From Trinickia soli (GTDB lineage Bacteria; Pseudomonadota; Gammaproteobacteria; Burkholderiales; Burkholderiaceae), in contig NZ_PNYB01000009.1 of NCBI RefSeq assembly GCF_002879855.1, positions 1 through 64,000 of the forward strand: a DNA stretch of 64,000 bases. Reading direction: 5' to 3'. Position numbers and translations under genes: made by a program. This document shows, piece by piece, positions 38,110 through 48,447 of the stretch (position 1 is the first letter of the stretch; each line of letters opens with the position of its first letter). A model generated the notes under the pieces. The model had not been told where the DNA came from. It did not search any database and saw nothing but the letters and a program-made list of their open reading frames with translations.

Positions 38110-38125
38110 CTATTCAGGTGAATAG
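38110..38125. promoter_or_regulatory. Palindrome upstream of the MFS gene
   Basis: CTATTCA-GG-TGAATAG forms 7-bp perfect arms with a 2-bp spacer, 48 bp before the proposed MFS start. The half-site CTATTCA also occurs inside the azoR-lysR operator region at 37206-37212, so the same regulator could bind both. Confidence 0.4.
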
Positions 38126-38173
38126 TCAAGCTTCCGATTTATTTACACGCGGGGGAATCTCCGGTTACATTTC

Positions 38174-39481
38174 TTGCGAATAAGGCCTTTCTCACTCCAC
38201 TTATCGCCATTGCATCAAAATCACTCAAGCGAAGGAATCGCAGCCCCCTCGGTTTTTTTCCTTTTGCTCTGCTTGGCCGCCGCCAATTTTTTCCGTATCG
38301 GTTGTCAACTTGTGTTGACCGCCTGGTCCGCGGTCCAGATCACGGGCCGTCCCGAATCGGTGGGGCACGTCCTATTGGTTTCGAGTGCGACTAACCTGAC
38401 GCTTTCACCACTTATCGGCGCGTTCGTCGATCGCTGTACGCGCAAAAAACCCTTGGTGCTGGCAGGCCACTTCGGCATCGCGGTCTGCGGAGCCACGCCG
38501 CATATGCTTGCCCTGGCGCTGCCGCACGCGGCGCCGTTTTTCTCGCTGGTGATCACCGCGTTCCTCTCGAGCGTTTCGGGCATCGTGCTTGCCTGTACGA
38601 TGGATTACTTCGTCAAGCAAGCAATCGCCGCGGCGTCAAGAACCAGAAAGCTGGCGCTCATCAATACGGTCTCGCAATCGACACTGATCGTCGGTACGGC
38701 CTTTGGCGGATATCTTGTTTCCTATGCGTCCTGGCGCGACGCATTCCTGTTGATCGGCGGTTGCGGCTTGGTGCTTGCCTCGTTTTCAGGCTGCCTTCTC
38801 CCTTCTTTGATATTTGAAGCGCGCGAGCGACGCAGCTCGCATCACGTCGGTCCCGCGCTCTATTGGAAACACCCTCGCCTTTTTGTGATTGCATCATGCT
38901 CCGCGCTGGCCTTTGCTGTTGGCCAAGTGACGAACACGTTATTGCCGGCCTTCGTGAGTTTGGATCTGAAATTCTCAGGCACGCGTTATTCGCTTATAGA
39001 GGCGGCCTGGTCTATCGGCGCACTCAGTGCGAGCGCCGTCCTGGCCAAAGTGGCGAAGGATCGGTCAGGCCCCATCCATCGAGAACTTTTGGTCATTCTC
39101 GTCATCTCCGGGCTCTTATGCCTGGTCCCACGGCTTTCTGCACTCACGGCGCTGCTCGCGATCCATCTGGCGCTTGGGGTCGGCTTCGCGGTCGTTCGCG
39201 TGCGCGCCGAGGTCCGATTTCTGACGGAGTGCCCAACTCACCTGCTGGCTCGCTTCAGAGCAAACAGCGTATTTCTCAGTAGCGCAGTCAGTGCGATCGT
39301 CTTTATCTCGCCGAGCGTGTCGCACGACGTCGGCGTGCCCGCACTGTACTCGCTGCTCTCCGCGGCAATCGCGGTGTCGGCAACCATGCTCATACGCTTC
39401 ACGCGGCCCCGGCAAGCGCAGCGATCCACACGACAATCGGTAGCGAAACTGCCGTCCGAAACAATGACGTCGGATGAATAA
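38174..39481 (+). CDS. MFS transporter
   Basis: A 435-residue protein with about twelve membrane segments of the major facilitator superfamily. The loop after segment 2 is GAFVDRCTRKKPLVLAG, a form of the G-x3-D-x-R-x-R/K motif A. The start is uncertain: TTG at 38174 is the longest option and TTG at 38210 an alternative, with no good Shine-Dalgarno at either. Codon use is less GC-rich than in the surrounding genes (Ser, Cys and AT-ending codons are common), which may mean recent transfer. Substrate unknown; the LysR gene just upstream may regulate it. Confidence 0.75.
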   Translation: MRIRPFSLHLSPLHQNHSSEGIAAPSVFFLLLCLAAANFFRIGCQLVLTAWSAVQITGRPESVGHVLLVSSATNLTLSPLIGAFVDRCTRKKPLVLAGHFGIAVCGATPHMLALALPHAAPFFSLVITAFLSSVSGIVLACTMDYFVKQAIAAASRTRKLALINTVSQSTLIVGTAFGGYLVSYASWRDAFLLIGGCGLVLASFSGCLLPSLIFEARERRSSHHVGPALYWKHPRLFVIASCSALAFAVGQVTNTLLPAFVSLDLKFSGTRYSLIEAAWSIGALSASAVLAKVAKDRSGPIHRELLVILVISGLLCLVPRLSALTALLAIHLALGVGFAVVRVRAEVRFLTECPTHLLARFRANSVFLSSAVSAIVFISPSVSHDVGVPALYSLLSAAIAVSATMLIRFTRPRQAQRSTRQSVAKLPSETMTSDE

Positions 39482-39534
39482 AGGAAAGCGACAAAGCCAA
39501 CTTCAGAACGACAACGCGCAAGGAAGACCCGCCC

Positions 39535-39786
39535 TCACCGCCCATCCACGCGGACGCAGCACATGGCAGGACGGGTTTCGGGAGGGGGAAACACGCACCA
39601 CGAACCGTCGCCGTGGCGGAAAAGGAAGATGGAACGCGGGCCCGTGGCCGCTTGCATGGCGACACAAACGAAGCGCGCGCGATTATTGGCCATGCGGCCC
39701 GTGCGCATCACTCGCGCAGGCGTTGCGGCCGTCGGCGCCAGCCACTTGTCGACCAATGCGCGCAGGGAAATCTTGTCTGCACCCAT
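39535..39786 (-). CDS. Short conserved-looking orphan protein (83 aa)
   Basis: An 83-residue basic, soluble protein, MGADKISLRALVDKWLAPTA at the start and FRHGDGSWCVFPPPETRP near the end. The start codon has an almost perfect Shine-Dalgarno, AGGAGGTG, 5 bases upstream, which makes it very likely to be translated. The pattern LVDKWLAP ... FRHxDGxWCVFPP recalls short uncharacterised proteins of Burkholderia. I recognise no domain and assign no function. It is convergent with the MFS gene. Confidence 0.65.
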   Translation of the reverse strand: MGADKISLRALVDKWLAPTAATPARVMRTGRMANNRARFVCVAMQAATGPRSIFLFRHGDGSWCVFPPPETRPAMCCVRVDGR

Positions 39787-40076
39787 GGCTCACCTCCTGA
39801 AACGTGGGTGGGCCGCCCACTGCAACCAGACCGGCTAGCCCTTGAGAACAGTATCGACAAGAGCGCAGCCGATAAAAATCAGCGCTGGCCGAGAATCGCG
39901 TCAAGCGTTGCCACTGCCTGTCGGATATGGACTACATGAGCCCACGTCGCACACGAAGTTGCCGCTCGCGGCGCCGGCCGAATTGCCCCGCCGGGCCGCC
40001 GTTGATGGCTATCAATCGGCTTTGCCGATAAACGCCTATTCTGGGAGGTAGGAACGAGGCATCCAGGGAGAGCGTC

Positions 40077-40907
40077 ATGATCGCAAGAACCGTCGTCGCA
40101 CTCGCTGTGGCCGGCCTGACCGGCATGTCGGCGATCACGGGACTCGCGCAGGAACGCGAGCGCGGCCATGAGTCGGCGCGCGGACCCAGCGCCGCGCCCA
40201 TGCAAGCGCCAGGAGCCGGGGGACCCGGCTTCCAGGCGCCGAACCAGGGGCGCGCCGAGGGCCGCCAACGGCAACCGGGCGGCGGCGCCGAAAGACGAGG
40301 CGGCGAGGGCCCGCCCCCTCGAGGCGCCGGGCCGGCCATCGGCGGCGGGGCTGTTCAGGCGCCGCAAGCGCCGGGGTTCGGCTTACGGCCCTCGCAGCAG
40401 TTTCCGGCGCCGGCTCAGGGCCAGCGCGAGGCTCCGAGGCCGAACTACCGGCCCGAATACGGTCACCGCCCGATGGCCCCTGCACCGGGTCAGATTCAGC
40501 GGCAGCCGAACGGCCCGGGCGCCGGCCAGCAGTTCGGACATCGGCCCGGCGCCGAGCCACGGGCGCCGCTCAATCAACCGCCGCGCGCTTATGGGCGGGT
40601 GCCCGCCCCCTATCGCGGCGATATCCATCGTTTCGTCGATCTCGACGCACGCGTCTGGCGAGGGGGCCGCTGGCGCCATTCGCACCATGACGGACGGTTT
40701 GGCTGGTGGTGGGTCGTCGGCGGCCTCTGGTACCTCTATCCCCAGCCGGTCTACCCCTACCCGGATCCGTTCGCTCCCGGCGAAGTCGTTTACGAGTACG
40801 GCGGCGCCGGTGACTACTGGTACTACTGCGAGTCGGCCGGTCAGTACTATCCGTACGTGACGGAGTGCCCCGAAGGGTGGCAGGCGGTCATACCTGAAGA
40901 TGAGTGA
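40077..40907 (+). CDS. Secreted Pro/Gly-rich protein with C-terminal C-x12-C / YYPYV motif
   Basis: A 276-residue protein with a signal peptide (about residues 1-24, ending GLAQ), a long disordered Pro/Gly/Gln/Arg-rich middle (about 25-180), then RVWRGGRWRHSHHDGRFGWWW and the terminal motif YYCESAGQYYPYVTEC with GWQAV. This end matches the protein at 26158-26541, including the C-x12-C spacing. AGGGAG lies before the ATG. It is probably envelope-associated. Function unknown. Its 3' end faces astE. Confidence 0.78.
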   Translation: MIARTVVALAVAGLTGMSAITGLAQERERGHESARGPSAAPMQAPGAGGPGFQAPNQGRAEGRQRQPGGGAERRGGEGPPPRGAGPAIGGGAVQAPQAPGFGLRPSQQFPAPAQGQREAPRPNYRPEYGHRPMAPAPGQIQRQPNGPGAGQQFGHRPGAEPRAPLNQPPRAYGRVPAPYRGDIHRFVDLDARVWRGGRWRHSHHDGRFGWWWVVGGLWYLYPQPVYPYPDPFAPGEVVYEYGGAGDYWYYCESAGQYYPYVTECPEGWQAVIPEDE

Positions 40908-40943
40908 GCATCGACTCGGCGGCAATAGACGAAATCGCCCCGC

Positions 40944-42002
40944 CTATAACCCCAATGCCGCCAGCGTTTCACGCGTCGTTTCGACGACCGTCAGCCCCGC
41001 ACGCAGCCCGGGCTTGACCGTGCGATTCGGAAACACGATCCGTTCTTCGTCGTGCGAAACCTCATAGCGATAGGCACCGTCGCATGCGAGCACGGCGCCT
41101 CTCGCAAACGCGGTGAAATTCGGGACGTCGTCGGCCATAAGAAGCTCAAAGGCGTCGCTTTTCTTTGTGATTTGTCCGATGACTGAAAACACGCGCGGCA
41201 AGGGCGAAACGCCCCGGCGCTCCGCTCCCGCCACAAGCTCACGCACGGCCCGGTCGGCGCCCGCAAAACGCGAGAGGTCGTTTTCTCCGAACGGCCGCAC
41301 CTTGCCGAGTTCGAGCGTACATGCTTGCGCGCCGAACGCTTCGGCCGTGAAGTGCGTGAAGGTATTGCCTTTAGCCGTATGCAGCAAGACGGCTTCGATG
41401 CCGGCGTCTGCCAGCCACTCGAACATCGCGCGCGAAAGCGGCGCGCCCGTGTGCGGCAGCAGCGCGAAACGCTCGAATACCGATGCACGGATGGCCGTAT
41501 GCATATCGATGTGCCAACGCGTGTGCGGAGCCTGGGCAGCGCCGGCAAAAAAACGCTCCGCCGCTCGTTCGAGAGCCTCGGCGCGCGGCGCTTCGCGGCT
41601 TTGCGCGAGCTGTGCATACCGACCGCAAAAGAGCCGATTCAAGTCGTCGTCGACATAGCGGCAACCGGCTCGCATGGCTGCCACGTTGCCGAATACGATG
41701 CCGACGCGGCAAGCCAACGGCGCCGCCCCGCATGCGATGTCGGCAACCATGCGCGACAGCAGTTCGATCGGCGCAGTCTCGTCGCCATGCACGCCTGCCG
41801 AGACGAGCACGCTGCATAAAATTTGCGGGTCGGGCGCCGCGGCCGGTGTCAGTTCGAGTACGCCTTCCCCTTGCCATGCATAGCGGACGCCGCCGACGCA
41901 CTGTCCTTGCCGATCGGCTGCGCCGGGCAGCCGGCCGCTCAACGTGAAGGCGAGAAAGTCGGCCAGCATTGCCGGCGTAGACGCGTCAACGTTGGAAGTC
42001 AT
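40944..42002 (-). CDS. astE: Succinylglutamate desuccinylase
   Basis: The last step of the arginine succinyltransferase pathway: N-succinylglutamate to glutamate and succinate. The 352-residue zinc enzyme shows the AspA/AstE metal motif HGDE in [19 protein letters not shown] (HxxE) and the third ligand in [10 protein letters not shown]. The start at 42002 overlaps the end of astB by 17 bp. It is the last gene of the operon. Confidence 0.93.
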   Translation of the reverse strand: MTSNVDASTPAMLADFLAFTLSGRLPGAADRQGQCVGGVRYAWQGEGVLELTPAAAPDPQILCSVLVSAGVHGDETAPIELLSRMVADIACGAAPLACRVGIVFGNVAAMRAGCRYVDDDLNRLFCGRYAQLAQSREAPRAEALERAAERFFAGAAQAPHTRWHIDMHTAIRASVFERFALLPHTGAPLSRAMFEWLADAGIEAVLLHTAKGNTFTHFTAEAFGAQACTLELGKVRPFGENDLSRFAGADRAVRELVAGAERRGVSPLPRVFSVIGQITKKSDAFELLMADDVPNFTAFARGAVLACDGAYRYEVSHDEERIVFPNRTVKPGLRAGLTVVETTRETLAALGL

Positions 42003-43326
42003 AGAGCGAACCGAGCCCGAGAATCTGCGTGAGTTCGTCGAGCGCCGTGCGCGATTCGTCGAGCAACTTCGGATCGGCCAGGTCGCTCGGCGCGAGCCGG
42101 TCGCGATAGTGCTTGCCGATCCACGCGTCGAGCCGCCCAAACAGCGCATCGTCGATCCAGACGCCGGGAGCCACGGCCTGGCGCTCGGCCTCGTTCAGCA
42201 CGACACGCAGGCGCAGGCAAGCAGGCCCGCCGCCGTTCTTCATGCTCTCGCGCAACTCGAACACGAGCACCTCGTCGATCGGCCCCGCATTGACGACGAG
42301 GTCGTCGAGATAAGCGGCCACACGCGGATTTTCGCGGCATTCCTGCGGGACGACGAGCACGTCGCGACCATCGGGGCGCGTCAGGAGCTGACTGTTGAAC
42401 AGATACGACGTGACGGCATCGGCGACACTCACGCGCGCATCGGGCACTTCGATGACGTTCAGCTGAGCGCCTGCCTTCGATAGTTGTGCGCCCAACTGAT
42501 CATAGACGGCGCTTTGATCGACGAATGCGCGTTGATGGCAAAACAGCGTCTGCCGATTGCCCACGGCGATCACGTCGTTGTGGAACACGCCCGCATCGAT
42601 CACTTCAGGACTTTGCTGGGCGTAGACCGTCCCGTCCTCGCTCAACCCGTGACGCTGCGCCACGGCGCGGCTCGCCTCGAACGTTTGGCGCGCCGGGTAG
42701 CGCACGGGCTCCGGACCGCGCCGATATTCGCTGCGCCCGTAGACGAAGAACTCGACGCCGCGCTCGCCGTACTGCGAACAGAAGCGCGTGTGATTGGCCG
42801 CCCCTTCGTCGCCGAGTGCCGGAGTGCCGGGCAACGCTTCATGGACGGTGAAATGCGCCGGATCGGCGAAGATTGCCTGCAGCGTGCGGCGCGTGGCTTC
42901 GTGCTCGATCGCGCGGTGCAGTTTGCTGGTCAGGTTGGCCGGCGTGAAATGAACCCGGCCGTCGCGCGTATCCGCCGACGGACTCACCGTCGCGGCATTG
43001 GCCGTCCACATCGCGGACGCCGAACTGGCCGCGGCCAACAGTTCCGGGGCATCTTTCGCCGCACGCTCGATCACAGCCGTATCGGAACCCGAAAATCCGA
43101 GCTCGCGCAATAACCGCAGCGACGGCCTTTCCTGTGGCGGCAGCACGCCCTGCAAGAAACCGAGGTCGGCGAGCCGCTTCATTTTCCGCAGACCTTGCTT
43201 GGCGGCGGCGAGCGGATTGGCGACCGATTTCTCGTTCGTCTGCGAGGCCACGTTGCCGAACGACAGTCCCGCGTAATTGTGCGTCGGACCTACGAGTCCG
43301 TCGAAGTTGGCTTCCCGTGCTTGCAT
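41986..43326 (-). CDS. astB: N-succinylarginine dihydrolase
   Basis: Converts N-succinylarginine to N-succinylornithine, CO2 and two ammonia. The 446-residue protein opens with the typical [20 protein letters not shown] and has the catalytic Cys in [15 protein letters not shown] near residue 370, as in the amidinotransferase-fold family. I chose the ATG at 43326, since upstream open sequence overlaps astD. It sits between astD (20 bp gap) and astE (17 bp overlap). Confidence 0.94.
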   Translation of the reverse strand: MQAREANFDGLVGPTHNYAGLSFGNVASQTNEKSVANPLAAAKQGLRKMKRLADLGFLQGVLPPQERPSLRLLRELGFSGSDTAVIERAAKDAPELLAAASSASAMWTANAATVSPSADTRDGRVHFTPANLTSKLHRAIEHEATRRTLQAIFADPAHFTVHEALPGTPALGDEGAANHTRFCSQYGERGVEFFVYGRSEYRRGPEPVRYPARQTFEASRAVAQRHGLSEDGTVYAQQSPEVIDAGVFHNDVIAVGNRQTLFCHQRAFVDQSAVYDQLGAQLSKAGAQLNVIEVPDARVSVADAVTSYLFNSQLLTRPDGRDVLVVPQECRENPRVAAYLDDLVVNAGPIDEVLVFELRESMKNGGGPACLRLRVVLNEAERQAVAPGVWIDDALFGRLDAWIGKHYRDRLAPSDLADPKLLDESRTALDELTQILGLGSLYDFQR

Positions 43327-43346
43327 CGTCGATCCTTGCTCGATCC

Positions 43347-44822
<1,476 letters not shown>

Positions 44823-45857
44823 TCAATCCTTGTTCTGTTTCGTCACAAGCGCGAGCACGCGCACGGCATCGCCTTCGCGCACGTCGAGCGCGGCTGCATC
44901 GACCGCCGACAGCATCATCGATCCGCCCTCGACGGTGCCCGCCGCCACACCGACGCGAAAGCCCGCCATCGACGTATTCGAGACCAGCGAGCGCACGCCT
45001 TCAGGTGCGAGGGTTTCACCGATGACGACCGGCACCACCACGCTCTCGCGCACGGTGCGCAGATCGTTGATATGGCATTCGAGCACCGGGCCCGCGTCGA
45101 AGATATCGACGTGGTTCTGATACCGGAGCCCTTCGGCTTCGAGCATCTTGCGCGCCGGCGCCGTGTCGCGATGCGTATGCCCGATGACGTCCCGCGCCTC
45201 CTGCGGCAGCAAATCGGCGTAGACGGGGTAGCGCGGCATCAATTCGGCAAGGAACGACTTGCGTCCATGCGCGCTGAGGTAATCGGCCGCGTTGAAGTCG
45301 ATCTGATAGAAGTGCGAACCCACGGCGCGCCAGAACGGCGAAGTGCCGTCCGCGTCGAAATGGCCCCGCAGTTCCGCGCAGAGCCGTTCGGGAAATTGAT
45401 CGCGGAACTGCGCCATGAACATGAAGCGCGAGCGCGACAGCAAGCCGCCGACGCCATGCGCGCGATAGCGCGGCGACAAGAACAGCGAGCACACTTCGGC
45501 ATAACCCGTGAGGTCGTGCGAGATGTTGAGCAGCGACATCTTCGTCCAGACGCCGAGCTCCTGGCTCGCATGCACGACCGTGCTCACGCGATAGTTGTAG
45601 AACGGCTGTTCGAGGCCCACTTGAACTTCGATACCGCACACGCCCGCGACATCGCGGGTGGCCGTGTCTTCCATCACGAAGAAGTAGCCGGCCTCATGCG
45701 GCGCCGCGCGCCCTTCCATCGTTTTCCTGGCGCGACCGATGCGCGCGGCCAATGCGTCGCGATCGGGCTTGAACGTCGTCAGGCCCGGGCCCGTTTCCTG
45801 TGCAAGCGACACGAGCGCGTCGAGGTCTTCCGTCTTGACAGCGCGAACGACGATCAT
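44823..45857 (-). CDS. aruG: Arginine/ornithine succinyltransferase, beta subunit (AruG)
   Basis: A 344-residue AstA-family acyltransferase: MIVVRAVKTEDLDALVSLA at the start, then TEVCSLF-type LSPRYRAHGVGGLLSRSRF, DGTSPFWRAVGSHFY and FDAGPVLECHINDLRTVRES. With AruF it forms the heterodimeric enzyme that transfers succinyl from succinyl-CoA to arginine or ornithine. Having two AstA-type subunits is the Pseudomonas/Burkholderia state; enterics have one AstA. ATGA overlap with aruF. Confidence 0.92.
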   Translation of the reverse strand: MIVVRAVKTEDLDALVSLAQETGPGLTTFKPDRDALAARIGRARKTMEGRAAPHEAGYFFVMEDTATRDVAGVCGIEVQVGLEQPFYNYRVSTVVHASQELGVWTKMSLLNISHDLTGYAEVCSLFLSPRYRAHGVGGLLSRSRFMFMAQFRDQFPERLCAELRGHFDADGTSPFWRAVGSHFYQIDFNAADYLSAHGRKSFLAELMPRYPVYADLLPQEARDVIGHTHRDTAPARKMLEAEGLRYQNHVDIFDAGPVLECHINDLRTVRESVVVPVVIGETLAPEGVRSLVSNTSMAGFRVGVAAGTVEGGSMMLSAVDAAALDVREGDAVRVLALVTKQNKD

Positions 45858-47032
45858 CGCCGATCTCCCGAGGGATGAGTCTGGGTGGTCGAATACGAAT
45901 CGGGGTAGCTGTCGTTGCCCTCCTCCGCTTCGGCTTGCTCGGCGCCACGGTGCAGCGGCACGCAGCGCACGGGATCGCCGTGCATCACATCGAGCGCCGC
46001 GCGCGCGTGCCCGGCGAGCGGCGCGTCGCTGTGACCCGCACTCGGCAGCTCGGCCAACACGCAGCGAAAATCGCCGCCGCGATTGCTGGCCACGAGATAG
46101 GTGGTGCATGCGCCCCGCTCGTCGTGCACGGCACCCACGGCGCTCGTGGCACTCATGGCACTCATGGCACTCATGGCGCTCTCGCTGGCTTCGCGCACGG
46201 TCCGTGTTTCGTTGAATGCCACGCATGCGCTGCGATCGACCTGCGCCGTCAAGACGGGGCCCGCATCGAAGATGTCGACGAATCGATCCGGCTCGAAACC
46301 CTCTTCGAGATGAATGTCGTACGAAAGCAGCGCCTTCGCGTTCGGCTCGCCGATCACGCGCTGCGCCGCATCGGGCAGCAGCGGCACATAGAGCGGATAG
46401 CTGGGCATGACTTCGGCGATGAACGTGCGGCTGCGGCCGCCCGAGGCCATTTCGATCTGCGCGAAATCGCGGCCGAAGAACCTGCGGCCGACGGCTTCCC
46501 AAAACGGCGACGTCCCCTCCTCGTCGGTCACGCCGAGCAGCAGCGAAAACACCTCGGGGGTGAAGCGCCGGCGGTTGGCCGCCACGTACATCATGCGTGC
46601 GCGCGAGAGCAGATGCGCCGCGGCGTCGCCGCGCAGCGACGGATCGATATAGAACCCCGCGAGCCGGCTCTTGCCCGTCAGTTCGTGCGACATCGTCAGC
46701 GCGTGAATCTTGCGGTTGACGTGCAGTTCGCGCGACGCATGAATCAACGCGTCGTTGCGGAACACGTAAAACGGCTCGGCATAGCCGGCTGCTGCGACGA
46801 CGCTCGCCGTGCCCAGCAGCTTACCCGTCGCGCCCTCCTCCAGCACGAAGAGATAGACCTCCTCGCCCGGGAAATCGACATCGGCGCGAAACGAGTCCTC
46901 CGACAGCGCGACGCGCGCTTCGAGCGCACGCCGATCGTGCGGCAGCGAGTGCAGCACGGGGCGCGCCGCCCGCGCCATGTGCTCGAGCGCGTCGAGATCC
47001 GAAAGTCTTGCGGGGCGTACGAAGAGCATCAT
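45854..47032 (-). CDS. aruF: Arginine/ornithine succinyltransferase, alpha subunit (AruF)
   Basis: A 392-residue AstA-family subunit (MLFVRPARLSDLDALEHMA; GTSPFWEAVGRRFFGRDFAQIE; FDAGPVLTAQVD). It is longer than usual because a segment near residues 285-300 has a tandem Ser-Ala-Met repeat encoded by 9-bp units (46146-46181). This sits after FNETRTVREAS, close to the C-terminal end of the conserved domain. It overlaps aruG by 4 bp and follows astC by 21 bp. Confidence 0.92.
   Translation of the reverse strand: MMLFVRPARLSDLDALEHMARAARPVLHSLPHDRRALEARVALSEDSFRADVDFPGEEVYLFVLEEGATGKLLGTASVVAAAGYAEPFYVFRNDALIHASRELHVNRKIHALTMSHELTGKSRLAGFYIDPSLRGDAAAHLLSRARMMYVAANRRRFTPEVFSLLLGVTDEEGTSPFWEAVGRRFFGRDFAQIEMASGGRSRTFIAEVMPSYPLYVPLLPDAAQRVIGEPNAKALLSYDIHLEEGFEPDRFVDIFDAGPVLTAQVDRSACVAFNETRTVREASESAMSAMSAMSATSAVGAVHDERGACTTYLVASNRGGDFRCVLAELPSAGHSDAPLAGHARAALDVMHGDPVRCVPLHRGAEQAEAEEGNDSYPDSYSTTQTHPSGDRR
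46146..46181. repeat. 9-bp tandem repeat (four units) inside aruF
   Basis: Four adjacent units read GTGGCACTC, ATGGCACTC, ATGGCACTC and ATGGCGCTC on the plus strand. They encode Ser-Ala-Thr/Met steps in AruF and keep the reading frame whatever the copy number. Confidence 0.85.
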
Positions 47033-47053
47033 CGTTCCTTCAGAGCGGGCCGC

Positions 47054-48289
47054 TTAGCGCGTGTGCGCGTCGGCCGTGGCGCCTACGATCTGTTCGATCG
47101 CCTTCGTGAGGCGTGCGAAGCCCTCGTCCAGATCGGCCTCGGCAATCACGAGCGACGGCGCAAAGCGCAGCACGTTCGGCCCCGCGATCAGCAGCATGAC
47201 GCCCTGCGCAGCCGCGGCGTTGACGAAATCCTTCGCGCGCCCTTCGTAGGCCGCGGACAGCTCCGCGCCGATCAGGAGGCCCTTGCCGCGCACTTCCTTG
47301 AACATCGCGAAGCGTTCGTTGAGCTGGGCGAGCCTCGCCGTGATCATCTCGCCGCGACGCTTGACGCCTTCGAGCAGCGCCGGCTCGCTGACGAGTTCGA
47401 CCACTTTGTCGGCCACGGCCGCGCCGAGCGGATTGCCGCCATAGGTCGTGCCATGAACGCCGACCTTGAAATGCGCTGCGATCTCCCTGGTGGTCAACAT
47501 TGCGCCGATCGGGAAACCGTTGCCGAGCGCCTTGGCGGAGGTCAGGATGTCGGGCGTCACGCCCGTATCCATATAGGCGTAGAAAAAGCCCGTACGGCCG
47601 ACGCCCGTTTGCACTTCGTCGAAGATCAACAGCGCGCCGTGGGCATCGCAGGCCTCGCGCAGCGCACGCAGGAACGCCGGATCGGCCGGAATCACGCCGC
47701 CCTCGCCCTGGATGGGTTCAACGATCACGGCGCAGGTTTTCGGGCCGATGGCGGCGCGCGCGGCTTCGATGTCGTTGTAGGGCAGATGAATGATGCCCGC
47801 GGGCACGGGGCCAAACCCTTCGGCGTATTTCGGCTGGCCGCCGACGCTGACCGTGAAAAACGTCCGGCCGTGGAATGATTGCTTGAACGAGACGATTTCG
47901 ATCTTTTCGGGGCCATGACGCTCGATCGCGACGCGCCGGGCCAGCTTGAGGGCGGCTTCGTTCGCCTCGGCACCCGAGTTCGCGAAGAATGCGCGATCGG
48001 CGAAAGTCAGCGATTCGAGCCGCTTGGCAAGGCGCAGCACGGGCTCGTTCGTGTAGGCGTTGCTGACGTGCCAAAGCGTTTCGCCCTGTTCGCACAGCAC
48101 CCGCACGAGCTCGGGGTGGGCGTGACCCAGGCCTGTCACGGCAATCCCGCCCGTGAAGTCGACGTAATCGCGGCCCTGCGTATCCCAGACCCGCGAGCCC
48201 TCGCCGCGCACCGGCACGAAAGACGCAGGCGAAAAGACCGGCACCATGACTTCGTCGAAAGTCTGGCGGTTGACAGCGAATTCGTTCAT
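47054..48289 (-). CDS. astC: Succinylornithine/acetylornithine aminotransferase
   Basis: A 411-residue class III PLP aminotransferase (AstC/AruC/ArgD). The PLP lysine is in [16 protein letters not shown] near residue 250, the Asp in [15 protein letters not shown], and the substrate loop in [18 protein letters not shown]. In the AST pathway it converts succinylornithine to succinylglutamate semialdehyde, with 2-oxoglutarate as acceptor; it can also use acetylornithine. I chose the ATG at 48289 ([15 protein letters not shown]) with GAGG upstream. First enzyme gene of the catabolic set, 159 bp after argR. Confidence 0.92.
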   Translation of the reverse strand: MNEFAVNRQTFDEVMVPVFSPASFVPVRGEGSRVWDTQGRDYVDFTGGIAVTGLGHAHPELVRVLCEQGETLWHVSNAYTNEPVLRLAKRLESLTFADRAFFANSGAEANEAALKLARRVAIERHGPEKIEIVSFKQSFHGRTFFTVSVGGQPKYAEGFGPVPAGIIHLPYNDIEAARAAIGPKTCAVIVEPIQGEGGVIPADPAFLRALREACDAHGALLIFDEVQTGVGRTGFFYAYMDTGVTPDILTSAKALGNGFPIGAMLTTREIAAHFKVGVHGTTYGGNPLGAAVADKVVELVSEPALLEGVKRRGEMITARLAQLNERFAMFKEVRGKGLLIGAELSAAYEGRAKDFVNAAAAQGVMLLIAGPNVLRFAPSLVIAEADLDEGFARLTKAIEQIVGATADAHTR

Positions 48290-48447
48290 GGCGAAGCCTC
48301 GCAAGGTAAGGGGAATGAATACACGCTAGTTTAGAAAACGTTACGCCGTGTCGTCTTGCCTGTTGGCGACGCGATCTATCGCCTATCGGGTCCATTGGCG
48401 TTCGTCGGACTTCGCCGGCAGGGCTCCTGCGCGTCCGACGGCGGCCG

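Noticed and set aside
40023-40030. GCCGATAA (perfect FliA -10) before the secreted Pro/Gly-rich protein
   Set aside because: No -35-like TAAAGTTT at the required 11-bp spacing.
44823-47032. aruF and aruG as a recent duplication
   Set aside because: They are well diverged and form the normal two-subunit enzyme of Pseudomonas and Burkholderia.
45875-47878. Long plus-strand open frame opposite aruF and astC
   Set aside because: Antisense shadow of well-identified genes; no protein family features.
48403-48440. Dyad CGTCGGAC/GTCCGACG between argR and astC
   Set aside because: The 22-nt loop and absence of a T-run make it a poor terminator, and GC-rich dyads of this size are expected by chance; no support as an operator.
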